The notes under the pieces: model-generated
Databases searched by the model: none
What the model was told of the DNA's origin: nothing
The model's input: the letters and a program-made list of their open reading frames with translations, nothing else
Translations under genes and position numbers: made by a program
Assembly: GCF_000756775.1 (NCBI RefSeq)
Contig: NZ_CCSF01000001.1
Coordinates: 2,542,001-2,606,000, forward strand
DNA from: Pseudomonas saudiphocaensis
GTDB taxonomy: Bacteria > Pseudomonadota > Gammaproteobacteria > Pseudomonadales > Pseudomonadaceae
Length of the DNA stretch: 64,000 nucleotides
Direction: 5' to 3'
Shown: one piece after another, positions 61,899-64,000 of the stretch
How the letters are laid out: each line of letters starts with the position of its first letter
Position numbering within the stretch: position 1 is the first letter of the stretch

Positions 61899-63305
61899 AT
61901 GTCGAAGTCGCTTCAACTGATCAAAGATTACGATGTGAAGTGGATTGATCTGCGCTTCACAGACACCAAAGGCAAACAGCATCACGTCACCATTCCGGCA
62001 CGCGACGCCGAGGATGAGGACTTCTTCGAACACGGCAAGATGTTCGACGGTTCTTCCATCCAGGGCTGGAAGGGGATTGAAGCCTCCGACATGATCCTGA
62101 TGCCGGTCGACGAAACCGCCGTGCTTGATCCGTTCACCGAGGAGCCGACGCTGATTCTGGTCTGCGATATCGTCGAGCCGAGCACCATGCAAGGCTACGA
62201 CCGCGACCCGCGCTCCATCGCCAAGCGTGCCGAGGAATTCCTCAAGTCCACCGGCATCGGCGACACCGTGTTTGTCGGTCCGGAGCCTGAGTTCTTCATC
62301 TTCGATCAGGTGAAGTTCAAGTCCGACATCTCCGGCTCGATGTTCAAGATCTACTCCGAGCAGGGTTCCTGGATGACCGACGGCGACGTCGAAGGCGGCA
62401 ACAAGGGCCATCGCCCGGCTGTCAAGGGTGGCTATTTCCCGGTTCCGCCGTGCGACCACGACCATGAAATCCGTACTGCCATGTGCAACGCCATGGAAGA
62501 AATGGGCCTGGTTGTTGAAGTCCACCACCACGAAGTGGCAACTGCCGGCCAGAACGAAATCGGCGTCAAGTTCAACACCCTGGTGAAAAAGGCTGACGAA
62601 GTTCAGACCCTCAAGTACTGCGTGCACAACGTCGCCGACGCCTATGGCAAGACCGCGACTTTCATGCCCAAGCCTCTGTATGGCGACAACGGCAGCGGCA
62701 TGCACGTGCACATGTCCATCTCCAAGGATGGCAAGAACACCTTCGCAGGCGAAGGCTATGCCGGCCTGTCGGAAACCGCCCTGTACTTCATCGGCGGCAT
62801 CATCAAGCACGGCAAGGCACTGAACGGCTTCACCAACCCGTCGACCAACTCCTACAAGCGTCTGGTCCCGGGCTTCGAAGCGCCTGTGATGCTGGCCTAC
62901 TCGGCACGCAACCGCTCCGCCTCCATCCGCATTCCTTACGTGTCGAGCCCGAAAGCCCGCCGTATCGAAGCACGCTTCCCGGACCCGGCCGCCAACCCCT
63001 ACCTGTGCTTCGCTGCACTGCTGATGGCCGGTATCGACGGCATCCAGAACAAGATTCACCCCGGCGATGCCGCCGACAAGAACCTCTACGATCTGCCGCC
63101 GGAAGAAGGCAAGCTGATCCCGCAGGTTTGCGGCAGCCTCAAGGAAGCACTGGAAGCACTGGACGAAGGCCGCGCGTTCCTGACCAAGGGCGGCGTATTC
63201 AGCGATGATTTCATCGACGCCTTCCTGGAGCTCAAGCGCGAGGAAGAGATCAAGGTGCGCACCTTTGTGCATCCGCTGGAATATGAGCTGTACTACAGCG
63301 TTTGA
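61899..63305 (+). CDS. glnA: Glutamine synthetase type I
   Basis: 468 residues, the GSI-beta length. Beta-grasp domain ([19 protein letters not shown]), ATP site ([10 protein letters not shown]), metal/glutamate site ([43 protein letters not shown]) and adenylylation loop ([13 protein letters not shown], Tyr) are intact. It assimilates ammonium into glutamine. TTTGGAGA precedes the ATG. Controlled by NtrC and sigma-54 at transcription and by adenylylation at protein level. Confidence 0.98.
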   Translation: MSKSLQLIKDYDVKWIDLRFTDTKGKQHHVTIPARDAEDEDFFEHGKMFDGSSIQGWKGIEASDMILMPVDETAVLDPFTEEPTLILVCDIVEPSTMQGYDRDPRSIAKRAEEFLKSTGIGDTVFVGPEPEFFIFDQVKFKSDISGSMFKIYSEQGSWMTDGDVEGGNKGHRPAVKGGYFPVPPCDHDHEIRTAMCNAMEEMGLVVEVHHHEVATAGQNEIGVKFNTLVKKADEVQTLKYCVHNVADAYGKTATFMPKPLYGDNGSGMHVHMSISKDGKNTFAGEGYAGLSETALYFIGGIIKHGKALNGFTNPSTNSYKRLVPGFEAPVMLAYSARNRSASIRIPYVSSPKARRIEARFPDPAANPYLCFAALLMAGIDGIQNKIHPGDAADKNLYDLPPEEGKLIPQVCGSLKEALEALDEGRAFLTKGGVFSDDFIDAFLELKREEEIKVRTFVHPLEYELYYSV

Positions 63306-63323
63306 TCTAGCTGCCTGATCACA

Positions 63324-63353
63324 CAAGGCCTCCTTCGGGAGGCCTTGTTGTTT
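63324..63353 (+). terminator. Intrinsic terminator behind glnA
   Basis: CAAGGCCTCC (63324-63333), TTCG tetraloop, GGAGGCCTTG (63338-63347), then TTGTTTC. A 10-bp perfect stem with UUCG cap, 18 bp past the stop. Confidence 0.9.
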
Positions 63354-63375
63354 CTGGGCAGGTTTCAGGAGTGGC

Positions 63376-63866
63376 GCACTCACCCCGTAGGAGCAGGCCA
63401 TGCCTGCGAACCAGAGCCTACCCCCATGAAAACCAGGGCGCCTTCAATCCAAGCAGCCGTAGCGCTCGAATAACAGCCGCAGCCTCCGCGGGGTAGCCTT
63501 TCGCGGGCATGGCCCGCTCCCACTGAAAAAGCAAAGTGTTGCACTCACCCCTGTAGGAGCAGGCCATGCCTGCGAACCAGAGCCTACGCCCCATGAAAAC
63601 CTTCAGGGCGCCTTCAATCCAAGCAGCCGTAGCGCTCGAATAGAGGCCGCAGCCTCAGCGGGGTAGCATTTCGCGGGCATGGCCCGCTCCCACTGAAAAG
63701 CAAAGTGTTGCACTCACCCCTGTAGGAGCAGGCCATGCCTGCGAACCAGAGCCTACGCCCCATGAAAACCTTCGGGGCGACCTCAATCAAAGCAGCCGTA
63801 GCGCTCGAATAGAGGCCGCTACCTCGGCTGGGTGGTACTTTCGCGGGCATGGCCCGCTCCCACCAA
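63376..63866. repeat. Three tandem ~167-bp units, each with two inverted REP elements
   Basis: Each unit starts GCACTCACCCC, carries GTAGGAGCAGGCCATGCCTG (63387, 63553 and 63722) and, about 110 bp on, TTCGCGGGCATGGCCCGCTC (63500, 63670, 63840) in opposite orientation. Unit spacings are 166 and 169 bp. The arms are Pseudomonas REP sequences; the stretch between them (containing CAAGCAGCCGTAGCGCTCGA) is also conserved. The third unit is the most diverged. Confidence 0.9.
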
Positions 63867-64000
63867 AAGCGCGTGCAGCGGGCTGCGGCGAATGCAGGCC
63901 GCAGGCCCACGGACCTTACTTGGCCACCGCAGCTTGTCGCCGCTCGCAAATCCTGCCGAACGAACTTGCCTGTCGGCCAAAGCGGTGCAAGGCTTCAGCC
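63867..64000. other. Window end without recognisable gene
   Basis: 134 bp after the REP array; GC-rich, no convincing reading frame or signal seen. Confidence 0.4.

Noticed and set aside
60258-63305. 1015-codon frame running antisense to thiI and into glnA
   Set aside because: Only the part from 61899 is real (glnA). The upstream part is a shadow of thiI and crosses the sigma-54 promoter.
61845-63401. 518-codon open frame opposite glnA
   Set aside because: Antisense shadow of a highly biased gene; no recognisable domain.
63376-63866. Regular repeats behind glnA considered as CRISPR
   Set aside because: Only three units of about 167 bp, with inverted REP arms and conserved, non-unique intervening DNA.
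1-64000. tRNA or rRNA genes
   Set aside because: No cloverleaf-compatible or rRNA-like sequence was noticed anywhere in the window by reading.

Overview
The window is a high-GC, gene-dense chromosomal segment of a Pseudomonas. Many blocks match P. aeruginosa neighbourhoods: glcD/glcC-ubiC-ubiA-phoB-phoR; tauE-like/lgt/thyA; ptsP-rppH; ilvA-rpiA; D2HGDH-serA; oprH-phoP-phoQ; typA-thiI-glnA. The particular mix of blocks, a chromosomal integron and Pseudomonas-type REP elements suggest a species of the mendocina/stutzeri/alcaligenes kind rather than P. aeruginosa. That placement is inference only.

Layout. 1-9.6 kb: edge of the glycolate oxidase operon with its regulator, ubiquinone head-group synthesis (ubiC, ubiA), two RNA methyltransferases flanking an FAD oxidoreductase, the phosphate-starvation system PhoB/PhoR with a Pho box, and a CBS-domain membrane protein. 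9.8-13.5 kb: an outer-membrane barrel, a periplasmic M23 peptidase, an orphan response regulator and a universal stress protein. 13.9-18.5 kb: a complete five-gene branched-chain-amino-acid-type ABC transporter whose genes all overlap. 18.5-30 kb: housekeeping genes (thyA, lgt, ptsP, rppH, a HAD phosphatase, ilvA, rpiA) plus a small membrane-protein operon in which the middle gene is broken. 30-42 kb: a heavy-metal P-type ATPase, the D-2-hydroxyglutarate dehydrogenase/serA divergent pair around a perfect 28-bp palindrome, two secreted low-complexity proteins next to a CsgD-like regulator, and oprH-phoP-phoQ preceded by four helically phased PhoP half-sites. 42-49 kb: an eight-gene Mrp-like cation/proton antiporter operon (E-F-G-B-C-D-D'-D'') with three proton-channel paralogues and no full-length MrpA.

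52.7-57.9 kb is the most unusual part: a chromosomal integron. An integron-type tyrosine recombinase (intI, + strand) faces away from six AT-rich gene cassettes on the minus strand. Each cassette ends in an attC site of 72-101 bp with matching R'/R'' boxes. The cassette genes are all small orphans: an unknown protein, a C39-like cysteine-protease-fold protein, a PIN/NYN-like protein with a winged helix, a SIR2-like (DUF4917-type) protein, an HNH nuclease and a small membrane protein. Several resemble nuclease or NAD-related modules seen in phage defence, but function is not proven. The distal end of the array is cut by an IS5-family remnant that begins inside the R' box of the last attC.

58-64 kb: typA, thiI and glnA (with an NtrC site and a textbook sigma-54 promoter), then three tandem ~167-bp units each carrying a pair of inverted REP elements.
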